DNA of 64,000 nt from Rhabdophis nuchalis (lineage: Eukaryota > Chordata > Lepidosauria > Squamata > Natricidae), in NCBI GenBank assembly GCA_039707465.1, contig CM077643.1:324017919-324081918 (forward strand), read 5' to 3'. Below the pieces are notes generated by a model. The model saw only the letters and a list, made by a program, of their open reading frames with translations. It did no database searches and was not told where the DNA came from. The translations under genes and the position numbers were made by a program. Positions 42,529 through 54,095 of the stretch are shown here, piece after piece; position 1 is the stretch's first letter; every line of letters starts with the position of its first letter.

Positions 42529-43738
42529 AAGAACAACTTTCCAAATACAGCATAGATCCTTTGCATCAACACATTTCTACTTCACAGCTGTGCAATTGCA
42601 GTTAGATTACTGTTAGGGGAACCATAGAAGCCGTTTTCTTGCATCAGTGCTAACATATATGACGTTTTAGATCCCTTCCATAATCTATGTAGATTCTATA
42701 TTATTCTGTATAACCAAGTCTTGATTCCCCACATCTTTTTAGTGTATGTTTAAAAATGAAAGAGAGATTGCATATTTAATTAATAAAATGCAGGGCATAA
42801 GCACCTTAAACATTGGAAAAGGATTCATTTTCTAATTTCTAGTGAGAAGAACCAAATAGATGAGCCAACTAGCAGACAATATCCCAATAAACTTTCTTGT
42901 CATCCTACAAAGAAGCAATCAAAAGGAAAAATCCATTCCGTTTCCTGCTTCATTGATCTTGATAAGCATAGCAATAGGCTTAGCTTCTCCTCTGTTAAAA
43001 ATGTGTTCATAATTGGAAATATGATTGGAAACCCTTCTGATTTCTTGCATTGTGTCCTTTTCGGTGCCTTTTCCCCTCTCAGAGCTACAGGCAAGCACTG
43101 TAATCTCTTCTGAGTATCTAGCTATTAAGATGAACTGAAACACTAATACCACCTGACAGTTTTATCTTCTGTTCAGCCAGTTTCTACCTGTATGAAGGAG
43201 CCATGTCAGATTCAGTGAATGACGCCACCATCTTAGCTAACAACCCCATTTGTGCTAAAAGAGCCATAAAAGCAGAAAAGTACAGAGGAGGCAGAAGCAA
43301 GTATTGTTTGCAAAGGGATTTTTTTTTCCTGAAGATGGCCCCGTGACAGGTGAACTGCAGAAGCACAGCTACTGATCTGCAACATTTCATAGCTCTCTGC
43401 GTGGCGGTTTAAAGATAAGCGTAATTACAAACCTGATGACAGTTTAGAGAAGTGCTGGGTAGACATTTTTTCCTGCTTTTTCCCTACAAGTTTGCATTCG
43501 ATTTGAAGAAATAGATCTATTGTTTATTTAGCGGATGGCACAAATGTTAAAAAGCACATCACAATTACACTCTCAGTTAGTAAATATGAAATGATTTACA
43601 CTATTTACAACTTCGAAGGTGGACTATATACTGTATATAGTCAATAAATGACTATAAATAAATGATGGAGTCGCAGTCTCTGGGGTTTCCCTGCTGCGTA
43701 CTCTGAGGGCATTGTTCCACAATATGTTGCACTGTGTT
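42529..43738. other. no recognised feature
   Basis: No gene or repeat recognised. Confidence 0.35.
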
Positions 43739-43746
43739 CCCTAGGC

Positions 43747-43881
43747 CAGGGGTCTGCAAAGTCGGCTCTTTTAAGACTGGTGGACTTCAACTCCCAGAAT
43801 TCCCCAGCCAGCTATGCTGGCTGGGGAACTCTGGGAGTTGAAGTCCACCAGTCTTAAAAGAGCCGACTTTGCAGACCCCTG
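43747..43881. mobile_element. 135-bp palindromic hAT element, subgroup B
   Basis: CAGGGGTCTGCAAAGTCGGC to GCCGACTTTGCAGACCCCTG, centre CCAGCTATGCTGG; only one arm mismatch seen. Exact duplication CCCTAGGC (43739-43746, 43882-43889). Confidence 0.96.
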
Positions 43882-44427
43882 CCCTAGGCCCAGTGGACAG
43901 AGGGGAAGCAATTTGAGAAAGTTGTGCAGGAGGGAAGAAGGAAGATGCATGAGTGGAGGGAATGGCATTGACAGGAACCAGACACGTTAAACTGGATTGA
44001 TCCAGCTGCCCAAGAAGGCCTGGCCTGGCCAAAGAATGTGAAGCCATTTGAAGACTCCGCCTGACATCAAAGCAGTTCCAAAAACATCATACCGTACCGG
44101 GATGCTATTGGACGCTGACAATCTGCTCAAGGGGGGAGGGCCACAGAAGGGGAAACATATAACTTTTGTATGGGTTGTAGCCTTGCTTTTGCTGCAACCA
44201 CTGATCCTTAGTAAAAGAGCCTATCACTTCAACCAAATGGAGTTGATGGTCTTTCTTTCCTAGGGACCTAGCTGGGGTAGGTCTCATAGTCAGTTACTTC
44301 TTCCACTGTGGCAGCCAAACAATCCTTGTGATCTCCTGGCTTAAAGAACTTCACTATAAGAATGAAGAAAGATAAATTCAGATGGATGAAGTGCATCTAC
44401 TCATTTACTTACAAGGTTGCTCCTAGG

Positions 44428-45349
44428 TGTTGTGGCCCGCCAGCTACCAACAGAGCTAGTGGCAGACTTGGATGGGGAGGAACTTGGGGAGGAACTTGAG
44501 CCAGTTCTGGAGTCTGGGAAAGTCTCTAATGGATGTTCTGCATCGGACGCAGAGGGCCGTCCGACATTTCTTATGTTAAGTTTGCAGGAATTCAGTCCGA
44601 GTCAGGCTAGTCATTGGAACAGGTTTATTGCAACTAGCAAGAACTATATACAGGTAACAAAGAGAGCAGATAGCAAAGACTTCGATAGCTATTTATACTT
44701 TAGCACAAAACAGGAAAACCCTTAGCCAGACAGAAAGTCTGGCCCAGCCAGCCGCATCTCGGCCAATCAGACGCGACTGGTTGTTACAGTGTTTAACTGA
44801 CCTCCGGGTTAATCTTAGTTCCCCAGACTGGATGTCTGGGCATGGGTTGAGAACATAACATCCCAGGCACTAGAGAGGCAACTGCATTTGGAGGCTGAGA
44901 TAAGTGAGGTAGAAGAAAAACTGGCGCCTGTTCCAGATGCGCATATGTGCAGAGCTGTTAGGAGAGGAGAACAACTGAAGACAAGGAATCAACTCAGGAA
45001 GCAAGGCACATGTGGACCCTGAATGGCCCCTCCCTGGCTGGGGAATATATAGAAGGAAAAGGGAGTGGTGGTCGTAGGAGACAACAGTTCGGATTTCTGA
45101 AAGATTTGGCTCCTCAAGTTTCATGCCTCAGAGACTGCTTGCCAGAACTTAATTTGCAGCTTTGTGGCTGGGAGCTCATGGCCAGGCAATTATCTCAAGG
45201 AACTGATAAGGTCTGTTACTGCAGTTAACTCTTTGAAGGACTATTGCCTGGACTTTTTGATGTGTGAATGGCATTAATTCACAGGAGATAAATAAAGAAA
45301 GTTGTTCGTGACAAGGAGTCTCTTTCTTGTTTCTGCTAAGACTGGGTCA
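44428..45349 (+). mobile_element. solo LTR, family C, split by another LTR
   Basis: Begins TGTTGTGGCCCGCC and ends AGACTGGGTCA. The flanks CTAGG (44423-44427) and CTAAG (45350-45354) are a 5-bp duplication with one mismatch. A TATA-like GGGGAATATATAG lies near 45040 and AATAAA near 45290. Without the nested LTR it is about 635 bp. No internal viral genes. Confidence 0.6.
44574..44860 (-). mobile_element. solo LTR, family B, nested in family C
   Basis: Minus strand: TGTTATGTTCTC at the 5' end, CTGATTGGCC (reverse CCAAT), AAGTATAAATAGC (TATA box), GCAATAAACC (poly(A) signal) and a 3' end in CTTAACA. 287 bp. Target duplication not clear. Confidence 0.7.
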
Positions 45350-45493
45350 CTAAGCATGTGTGAATATCTCATGCTGTATAATAACCTTTTCTGTGATCTG
45401 CCTCCTCCAGGGCTCTTCACACTTAAATTAAACCTCATGGGAAGACGTTAGAAGGGAGCACCTTTCGCTAGTAAAAATATGGTTGGCCTTGTG

Positions 45494-45628
45494 CAGGGGT
45501 CTGCAAAGTTGGCTCTTTTAAGACTGGTGGACTTCAACTCCCAGAATTCCCCAGCCAGCCATGCTGCCTGGGGAATTCTGGGAGTTGAAGTCCACCAGTC
45601 TTAAAAGAGCCAACTTTGCAGACCCCTG
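45494..45628. mobile_element. 135-bp palindromic hAT element, subgroup B
   Basis: CAGGGGTCTGCAAAGTTGGC to GCCAACTTTGCAGACCCCTG. Flanks GCCTTGTG (45486-45493) and GCCTAGTG (45629-45636) differ at one base. The centre CCAGCCATGCTGCC has a mismatch. Confidence 0.94.
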
Positions 45629-46069
45629 GCCTAGTGGAAGCCCAGCTCTTGGAGGAAGAGAAGCTGTTCGTGCAATTTCTGAGCAAACAAATTGCATGTG
45701 GATCCTTTGCGTGGACAATCTATGTTCTGCCTGAACTCTGATTTTCCTCCCTCCCCCTTCCCTTGATATTTGTAGCATCTGCCGCTACAAGATGCTTGGC
45801 CTTAGCCTGGTATTTTTGAATTAACAGCATAAGAATAAAAATAAGCCATGCCTCCAGATGAAGCAATGTTACCGGTGCTTTATGCCTCATGTCATGACTC
45901 TCTTTACACCGCAGCAACAATACAGTACTTACAGAGATGTGTTGAGGTTGGAATGAGATTGACAAGGATTTTGCAGGATTACATTTATGCTAGTGCCTGA
46001 ATAAACCTTTGCTTGGGATTAGATTATGATGTCTGTCCTTGCATGTTTGGGGGAGAAACACCCTTATTA

Positions 46070-46325
46070 TAAGAGCCGTGATGGCACAGTGGTTAGAGTG
46101 CAGTACTGCAGGCTACTTCTGCTGATCGTCGTCTGCCAGTAGTTTGGCAGGTCGAATCTCATCAGGCTCAAGGTTGACCCAGCCTTCCAATACTTCCAAG
46201 GTGGGTAAAATGAGGACCCAGATTGTTGGGGGCAATAGGCTGACTCTGTAAAGCGCTTAGAGAGGGCTGTAAAGCACTGTGAAGCGGTATATAAGTCTAA
46301 GTGCTATTGCTAGTGCTATTATAAC
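46070..46325 (+). mobile_element. tRNA-derived SINE, family 2, copy 4
   Basis: AAGAGCCGTGATGGCACAGTGG head, GGCAGGTCGAATCTCATC (B box), GGACCCAGATTGTTGGGGGC body and a tail of GCTATTGCTAGTGCTATT. Full length. Confidence 0.88.
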
Positions 46326-47094
46326 AACTACATTAAATAAATATTTTTAGAAAACCCTGGTTCCGAGGAATTGTTTCCTGCACTGATACAACATTCATGC
46401 CCTCTAGGCGTGCACTTAATGAATATTACAACAAAATGTGATAAAGAAATGTGATGATTTCTTTCTGCATGCACTATCAGTGATTTTCACATCTCCCACT
46501 CCCGAGGCATAGTGGAAGAAGAATTATGGGGTTTGGTAATGTCTCTGAATGATAAATATGTCTAGGCATTATGTAGAAGCCAATTCTGAGTAGCAAAACT
46601 TGCTATCTGGAGATTTATTTTTTCTTTGGAAGTTTCCAGGGTTCTCTAATAAAAGATGAAATATATCCCCAAACTATTATCTTTTTTTTCTTGTTGGATG
46701 CTACAAAGCAACATCTTTTGTATACTGCATGCTCTAACTTTTTGATGGCCTTGAATTGCTGCCAATGTACAACTGGCCTTTCCTTTTTTGAATTATGCAC
46801 ATTGATTAGATTTATAACAGATATTTGCACAGACAGCAAGGTTTCCATCTCAATTGTTTTATGAAGGCTTCCATGCTGTATCTTAAAATCTTATCAGAAC
46901 TGTCCAGGAGGTTTGGACTTAAATTATCATCAGCCCCTGATGACACCATGATCAATGATTACAAATCATAGCATTGGTAATCTAGAAATATCTGCAGAGA
47001 TTGTTTATAGAAACAGGATTTAAAATGATATCATAGTAGTTCCCTCCATAATGTTCCTGTAGGAGATTATAATGAGAAAATGGTCCATGATAAC
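46326..47094. other. no recognised feature
   Basis: No gene or repeat recognised. Confidence 0.35.
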
Positions 47095-47105
47095 TTAAAC
47101 ATTTC

Positions 47106-47151
47106 TGTATTGTATTGAGTACTGTATTGTATTGTATTGCATTGCATTGCC
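47106..47151. repeat. (ATTGT)n to (ATTGC)n microsatellite
   Basis: Pentamer repeat with two unit types, like the tails of nearby CR1 copies but not attached to a recognisable CR1 3' end. Confidence 0.85.
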
Positions 47152-47154
47152 TTT

Positions 47155-47476
47155 TTGTCCTTTTTGTCTTTCAATTTGTCAGAGAGTTCCTTATGCAGCC
47201 ATGCTGGTTCCTGTTATTTTTCTTTTTCATTGGTATTGTGTTAGACTAGGCTTTTGTAATCTCACTTTTCAAAATTTCCCAAGCTTCTGATTTTTTTTCC
47301 TTTTGAGGATTCTCATCCATGGAATCCTTCCCAAGCTCTCTCTTAAGTTTATTGAAATTAGCTCTCTTAAAGTCCAAGACTCGAGTTTGACTTTGTTCTA
47401 TTGCTTGTGCTTGCATAATGTTGAATTCCAATATTGCATGTTCACTCCCTCCACAAGGTTCCTGTAGCCTCAACAT
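47155..47476 (-). mobile_element. possible mid-ORF2 fragment of a CR1-clade LINE
   Basis: The minus frame 47246-47476 includes SEHAILEFNIMQ, RVLDFKRANFNKLKRELG and SEAWEILKSEITKA. These resemble the linker between endonuclease and RT in CR1/L2 ORF2. After a frameshift, a SDKLKDKKDKR stretch follows at about 47155-47200. Short and uncertain. Confidence 0.4.
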
Positions 47477-47811
47477 CTCCTATCATTTTACCTGTGTTAG
47501 TGAGAATTAAGTCCAATATTGTATTCTTGTGTATATTGCTTAATGAGAGTTAAATTTAACCTCAGATGTTACTGCTTTTCTTTTCCTCCATGAAAGGTTG
47601 TGGGAGTCTGGAAAAAGAATGGAAGGGAGAATAGACATAAACCATCTAACAACAGAGGGCAAGTTGGTTGACAAAATATATCATAAACAACAAGTTAGTC
47701 TAGGTGACCAGAAACCTGGGAAGAAGCAATTCAACTCATTCAGAAGTTGAGTTTACTATAAATGAGAATGGAAATTTCCTCTATTTTCTATTTGTCCAAT
47801 ACTAGTATTCA

Positions 47812-48060
47812 AAATACAATACAATAGCAGAGTTGGAAGGGACCTTGTAGGTCTTCTAGTCCAACCCCCTGCGTGGGCAGGAACCTTATACCATTTCAGA
47901 CAAATGGCTATCTAACATCTTTTTAAAGACTTCCAGGGTTGGGGCATTCACAACTTCTGGAGGCAAGCTGTTCCAGAGGTTAATTGTTCTAGAACAGCCT
48001 GCCTCCAGAAGTTGTGAATGCCCCAACCCTGGAAGTCTTTAAAAAGATGTTAGATAGCCT
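47812..48060. mobile_element. CR1 3' end folded back on itself
   Basis: 47812-47990 is CR1 in minus orientation. 47991-48060 is the same ORF2 end in plus orientation. The arms (about 47907-47975 and 47991-48058) match over some 67 bp with only two or three differences, so the inverted copy arose recently. The plus arm stops at GATAGCC. Confidence 0.85.
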
Positions 48061-48239
48061 ATAGAAATTGGTGTAATAACCTATAGAAATTGGTGTAACT
48101 CTTGCTTCCTTGATTGTGCTCCCTGTGTGGGGCTTGGCACTCCCCTGTTCAGTGGCTGCATTGTACCTGATGGAATTTATGCCAAGATCACAAACAGTTA
48201 AGACCCATCTTTTTTTTTTATTAGCCACCCAGGGAGAAA

Positions 48240-48715
48240 TATAACAGAAGAACAGAGTTGGAAGTGATCTTGGAAATCGTCTAGTCTAATCCCCTGCTCA
48301 GACATTTCATATAACATTTCAGACAAATGGTTGCCAATCTCTTCTTTAAAATCTCTAGTGTTGGAACACCCATAACTTCAGGGTGCAAGTTGTTCCACTG
48401 AACAATTGTTCCAACTATCAGGAACTTTCTCCTTAGCTTTAAGTTATTTCTCGCTTTGATCAGTTTCCATCCATTGCTTATTGTCCTGCCTTCAGATGCT
48501 TTGGAGAATAGGTTTACCCTTCTTCATGGCAGTCCCTCAGATATTGGTATACTGCTATCATGTCACCCCTTCTTTTCATTAAACTAGACATACCCAATTC
48601 CTGCAACCGTTCTTTATATGTTTTAGCCTCCATCCCCTAATCATCTTTGTCACTTTTCTCTGCATTCTTTCTAGAGTCTCAATATCTTTTTTATATCTCC
48701 TTGAGAACTCTCAAA
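48240..48715 (-). mobile_element. CR1 LINE 3' end, older copy
   Basis: Reverse of CR1 from the 3'UTR (AACAGAGTTGGAAGTGATC) to ORF2 (CATTCTTTCTAGAGTCTC). More substitutions than the 57.9 and 62.6 kb copies. Confidence 0.85.
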
Positions 48716-49280
48716 TACATAGTCTATGATACATAGACATAGATGCCAATATACTATAATGTTGGGCTTAGACCACAACACCTTTTGTTCAAGCCCAATA
48801 TCAGCCATGGAAACTACCTGAGTGGCCAATCACCTCTGTCAATCCATCTAATCTCACTGGAAATGGCATAAATATAGAGAACTCAAAGAAGGAATTGGCA
48901 ACTCTTTTGGGGCCTAAAGGTGCAGGGGATCTTGTTGGGCTATCTGTTGCAGTTCTTGCCACATGCCTTCTATCCACCTGACTGTGGGATAGGACTACCA
49001 GATCTGAACTGCAAAAATCTGATAGTAGCAAAGAGCAAACATTATTTTCAACTCTAGGGTCATCTGGAGGTTTTCAGTCAGACAAGGTATCCCCATAGAA
49101 GCTTTAGCAGAAAAGCACCATAGAAAGAAAGAAGGTGCCACAGAGCTGGGCAAGATCGAGGAACTGAAAATTGCCCAGACTTCATTGAGGTGTCTAGTTA
49201 ATGCTAGTAGTAGAAATAAACACTGAATCTTGGAAACTGTAAGACAAATGTCAATTTCTGTGATGATTCCCCTGGACTTC
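48716..49280. other. no recognised feature
   Basis: No gene or repeat recognised. Confidence 0.35.
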
Positions 49281-49915
49281 CCCCACACCTCTCCAGATGT
49301 CATCTTGGAGGAGGACGAATCAGTTCTGGGCACTTCTGGAGGGGAGTTGGTCAATGGCTCCAAGCAGCCATCTGAGAGGAATCTGGTTGAAGCACAGCTA
49401 CAACAGGACTGCTTTCAGGTGGAGAAAGCACACGCAGCTACAGCCGGTCAGTAATGAAGAAGAGGAACTGCCTTCTGTACCTGACCAAGAACACATAGGG
49501 CAGAGAAAAGGCAGGAGCTACAAAGGGTAGACTGATTACTTATGAGAAAGCAGCCTCACCCTTCTTGATGGGCTGCAGCAGAAGCTGGCTATTTAGCACA
49601 GCAAACAGATGGAGATGTTGCTGGAAACAACATGTCCATTTCCTAGCTGTGTGTTTCCTGGTTATTGTGATCCCTGCCTTCCTTTGGAATGACACTGTGC
49701 TTCGACGTGGATCATGCCTTACGAACCCTGGACTTTTCTTGCCTCATAAATCCTCTTGTGTTGCAGATTTAATTTTGCCTGGTGGATTTGTCTTGTTTGG
49801 GAAACTTTCAAGTGCCTTGCGGATTCATTTGCCATTGCTCTGTGTATTAATTGGAACAGTTCTGGGGATTTGGTAAAGAGAATTGCTGGGGAATGTTAAT
49901 AAATCCATTAAACCA
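49281..49915 (+). mobile_element. possible LTR-like sequence
   Basis: Order resembles LTR family C: an acidic-coding GGAGGAGGACGAATCAG part, then a mid region with GGCTATTTAGCAC, then GTTAATAAATCC near 49894. I see no clear ends or target duplication. It could equally be unique sequence. Confidence 0.3.
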
Positions 49916-50682
49916 CCATTACATATGCACGAGAGTGAGTGGGACAGCACAATTTCCCATTAGTTAATTAAGGTGGAATATCCCAGGAAATTGTGCCTTC
50001 CAGAATTGCTTACATGGACTGAATAAATATGTCTGAAACTGATTGATTCATAAATACTTGACTTATGAAATAAAGGAAGTGGTTTCTGTTTCTGTCTAAT
50101 TAAAGTTGAATCCAATAAACTTACTTAATCCAATGCAGGAATTCCCTTGCTTTCTTAGAAATTATTCAGGAAAGCAGCACATGTGGCTTTGATATACACA
50201 TAGTGCATTAAAATATTTCATAATTTCGTGATGAAATGTGTCTGAATTCCATTACGGTGATAAAGGGGAAACAAATACGGGGAAATCTTTTGTTAGTCAG
50301 TACCATAGCCATTTCTGGAATTCAGCAGTCACCTTTCCCTTCTATATTTAATGAGAGATTGGTACTGGATAAACTAGTTGCAAGTATCTCTTCCAGAGAC
50401 CATTTCATTGTAAGGCTAATCACAACCTAGATAAAAAGATTAGTGTTCAGTTAAATGGAAAGTTTGGAAACTGGAAATGTCAACAGGGCTGCTAGATATT
50501 AGCTGTAGGCAACATTTGACACAATTGTGCCTATTTGAATTTAAAATTGTTCCCAAACTGAAAGATTTTTTAAAACTTTCTTCTGTTCTCTTGGCAGGAA
50601 ATGAAAAGTACTGAATGCAAATCTTACGTTTACAGAACATGAGGTCCACCACTTTAGTGAAAGAAGGGTGTGAATCTCAAGT
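49916..50682. other. no recognised feature
   Basis: No gene or repeat recognised. Confidence 0.35.
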
Positions 50683-50690
50683 GATGGTCA

Positions 50691-50853
50691 TAGGATTAAG
50701 GCTCACTGGTGCCCTAAGCCCTGACAAATCTTGGTGCCCCACCTTTGTACATACTGTACAAATCTTCATTGGGTTTTTTTTTTCTTTCTCGACTTTGTGG
50801 TGCCCCCTTTGGGCCTGGTGCCCTACGCATGCTTAATGGTTAACCCACCACTG
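50691..50853. mobile_element. 163-bp probable hAT-like element
   Basis: Exact 8-bp duplication GATGGTCA (50683-50690, 50854-50861). The right end AACCCACCACTG is of hAT type; the left end TAGGATTAAGG does not mirror it, so the left terminus may be damaged. Confidence 0.6.
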
Positions 50854-51057
50854 GATGGTCACAACACTAACCAAGGGTTCCAAGAACCCGGTTACATAAA
50901 GCAGCATGACTTGCACAGGTTGTCATGATAAATCAAAGAGAACCCTAGTTTATTGACTTCGCTTCCATAATTTTAATGGCATGTGAAATGATTTAATGCC
51001 ATCTATCTAAAACATTATTGTTGGGCTATAACCAGGCTGTAGAATTGATTGGCACCT

Positions 51058-51562
51058 TATTTATTTATTTTCATGCATTTCTATACTGCCCTCTCTCCCT
51101 GACGGGACTCAGGGCGGTGCACAGGGATAATAAAAACAATAAAATAATAAATACAATCAAAATAATTAAAAATGAATTAAATCGAATTTTGTAAACCCGT
51201 GATAAAAGACATAATTAAAACCCAGACTAAGATCAGCCATAACAGCTATGCCAGGCCGGCTGCATGAAAAAAGTATGTTTTTAATGCCCGACGAAAGAGG
51301 CGAAGGTCCGTGATTGTACGGAGATGAGGGGGCAGGTCATTCCAGAGGGCGGGGCCTGCCACAGAGAAGGCTCTTCCCCTGGGAGTAGCCAGCCGGCATT
51401 GTCCGGCGGATGGCACCCTAAGGAGGCCCTCCCTGTGGGAGCGGACAGGTCGACTGGAGGTGTGTGGTAGGAGGCAGTCCTGCAAGTAACCAGGTCCCAT
51501 ACCATGGAGCGCTTTGAAGATGGTCACTAGTACCTTGAAGCGCACCCGGAAGGCCACAGACC
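51058..51562 (-). mobile_element. L2-type LINE 3' end with TTTA tail
   Basis: The 103-residue minus frame 51246-51557 gives FRVRFKVLVTIFKALHGMGP, then GYLQDCLLPHTSSRPVRSHR and PALWNDLPPHLRTITDLRLF. 3'UTR CACCGCCCTGAGTCCC; TTTA units at 51058-51070. Confidence 0.88.
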
Positions 51563-51772
51563 TTCTACCATGATAGATATGTACTAGGACTCATTTCCCG
51601 TCTCTTCTTTCCCTGTTATCTTCTATTTTATTCTTCACCTTTTTCGTTCCTCACCGAGAACAAGAAAGAAGAAATTCATGAATGGTTCAGAACGGCATTC
51701 AAGCTTTGTTCTTAGACAACATGTTTACCTAAGAGTAAATCAGGATGGCCCTACTATTGAAAACTTTTGTTT

Positions 51773-52237
51773 CAGGGGTGGGTTCCTGCCAGTTCTAACC
51801 TCTTCTGTAGAAGAGGTTCCACAAATCTACAGTGCCATTTAGAACCAGTTCCAGCTCTATCCCCCCGCCCATCTGCACATCAACAAAATGAAGAGCGAGA
51901 GGAGGAATTCTGGGAGTTGAAGTCCACAAGTCTTAAAGCTGTCAAGTTTGAACACCTCTGGGGGGGTTTTTTCTAAAGGGTTAGGGGTGCAAGGGTCTTG
52001 TAACTTGACAGCTTTAAGACGTGCGTGCTTCAAATGCCAGAGTTTCTGAGCCAACATTTTGGTTGCTAAGCAAGAGCGTTGTTAAGTGAGTTTCACCACA
52101 TTTTATAAGTTGGCCACGCCCATCCAGTTACATGACTGCCAAGCCACTCCCACCTGATCACATGGCTGGCAAGCCACTCCCACAAAGCAGGCCACACCTA
52201 CAGAAGAGGTTCTAAAAAAATGTGAAACCCACCACTG
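51773..52237. mobile_element. 465-bp hAT-like 'GGTGGGTT' element, copy 5
   Basis: CAGGGGTGGGTTCC to GTGAAACCCACCACTG with an exact 8-bp duplication TTTTGTTT (51765-51772, 52238-52245). Internal GGAATTCTGGGAGTTGAAG block as in the other copies. Confidence 0.92.
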
Positions 52238-52245
52238 TTTTGTTT

Positions 52246-52679
52246 CCACTAAAGCTAAAGTTGCCATACAGAGCCTGAAGTCTTCCAGGTGACCATCAGA
52301 AGGAAGCAGAGTTTTCTGTTTTATTGTGCTGCCTTCTTGTTACTATTCATGATTTGCAGTACCCAGATATGCAGCCCAGGAGCATTTGCAGCCCAGATGA
52401 CCTTAACCCAAGCCTTCAAGAAATAATTTGTTCCAAGTTTTTGCTCACATTTTAATGCTTTTTCATTTGGTATATTTGATCAAAAAACCGTTTTTTTCAA
52501 TCTGAAAAAACTTCATAAATTACTGATTGAAAATGTGGCTTGTTTTTATTGCAAATGAATATTTCTGCTTGCCTTCTCAGGGTGTTGGCTCCTCCCCAGC
52601 CACTTGAAAACTATGCTTTAGCCTCTGCCTATAGAATACCTTTTAACAAACAAGTTTTTAATTTGGGCTGCCTGCTATC
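52246..52679. other. no recognised feature
   Basis: No gene or repeat recognised. Confidence 0.35.
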
Positions 52680-52687
52680 TTTTGGAG

Positions 52688-52822
52688 CAGGGGTCTCCAA
52701 CCTTTGCAACTTTAAGTCTGAAGGACTTCAGCTTCCAGACTTCTCCAGCCAGCAAAGCTGGCTGGAGAAGTCTGGGAGCTGAAGTCCTTCAGACTTAAAG
52801 TTGCAAAGGTTGGAGACCCCTG
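52688..52822. mobile_element. 135-bp palindromic hAT element, subgroup A
   Basis: CAGGGGTCTCCAACC to GGTTGGAGACCCCTG; exact duplication TTTTGGAG (52680-52687, 52823-52830). The core reads CAGACTTCTCC instead of CAGAATTCTCC in both arms, so the change is mirrored. Confidence 0.96.
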
Positions 52823-52830
52823 TTTTGGAG

Positions 52831-53749
52831 GATATTACTGATCTTCCAAGGATAATCCAAAGGTACAGTTGGGGGAAAAGGGGGTTTTGTGCATCTAAAT
52901 ATCTTTCCTTTTTTAGCACTGAATAAGTAGTTTTATCCTATGCCTCAAATGAGCTTTGGAGTGCCACTAGGATAGGGTTTTCTCCAAACTGATGCCCTCT
53001 GAATTGGTTGGACTACAACTCCCATAATCTCTAGTTAACACAGTCCAACACAAGGATGTTAGTATCCTAAAAAGCTGCCTAAATAACAAAAAATTAAAGA
53101 GAATTGAACATGGAATGAATAATGCCATATGGAAATTTTTTATTTTTAACTGCACGTATCTATTTTATTATGTGGAAGATTTATATTCAGAGGCAAAATA
53201 TTTCAATATTTCAGTGATGCATTGTTTTTCTTCTCTGGATAAAAGAAAAAGAAGGAAGGAGGATGCTTAATGCTGAACTCTTGCTGATTATATGTAACGC
53301 AAAAAAATATGAATCTCGAGGAAGAGAATTAAAATGTATTGGCATGTATTTCAACATCACATCTATAAATATGTTGTTAGTTATGCTGCATGGATTTTAG
53401 TACACTTTTATGACTTGGATAGGGGTTTTTTTTCCCCAAGGACAATTTCTTAGCAATTTGCAACTTCAGAATTCAATATCACAAACTCAAAACATTATTT
53501 ATATAATTATTTTGTGGGTGAGGGGGTGAATTTAAGAAAGCCGTCTTCAATGGCAAGACAGTTCCCACAGTAGTTACCGCTGTAACATGCTCTACATGGG
53601 ACTGCCCTTGATAGCAACCCTAAAACTACAACTAGAGGAAATTGTAGTGGCCTGCATGCTAAATGGGACAGCTTGGTTTTGTCATGTAACATTAACCTTG
53701 AGGACTGTATCGGCTTCTGATTTGTTTCCAGTTTAAAATGCTGTGATGA
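52831..53749. other. no recognised feature
   Basis: No gene or repeat recognised. Confidence 0.35.
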
Positions 53750-53890
53750 TACCGATCTGAAGAACTGAAGAAGCTTCTTGGATGAGAAGCGAAACATCTT
53801 CAAGGAAAAACAAAGAAAGTCCAGTTGCCTTTGGAAAAAATACCTTTGGGACAACCATGACTTAGATGACTGAGAATCTCCATTAGATGA
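53750..53890 (+). repeat. dispersed 'AGTCCAGTT' repeat, single unit
   Basis: CTGAAGAACTGAAGAAGC, GAGAAGCGAAACATCTTC, AGAAAGTCCAGTTGCC and CTTTGGGACAACCATGAC. The same unit forms the right arm of the foldback at 41157-41347. Confidence 0.6.
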
Positions 53891-53905
53891 TCAGATATCT
53901 TTAAC

Positions 53906-54043
53906 AGATGAACAGAGTTGGAAGGGACCTTGGAGGTCACCCCTGCCCAAGCAGGAAACCCTACATGTGCCTCTACCTAGGATCGAACTCACAACCTCCT
54001 GCTTGTGAGGCAAGAGCTCTACCTCTAGGCCACAGCAGCTTCT
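53906..54043 (-). mobile_element. tRNA-headed SINE with a CR1-type 3' tail
   Basis: Minus strand: TGGCCTAGAGGTAGAGC (A box), GGTTGTGAGTTCGATCC (B box), a short body, then GACCTCCAAGGTCCCTTCC and AACTCTGTT, the 3' end used by the CR1 copies in this window. A shared 3' end is how SINEs recruit a partner LINE, so CR1 probably moved it. About 138 bp. Confidence 0.75.
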
Positions 54044-54095
54044 CCCTTGAGATTATTTGGTTTATTATTTCTAAGACTGCCTATTTCCAAGATTG

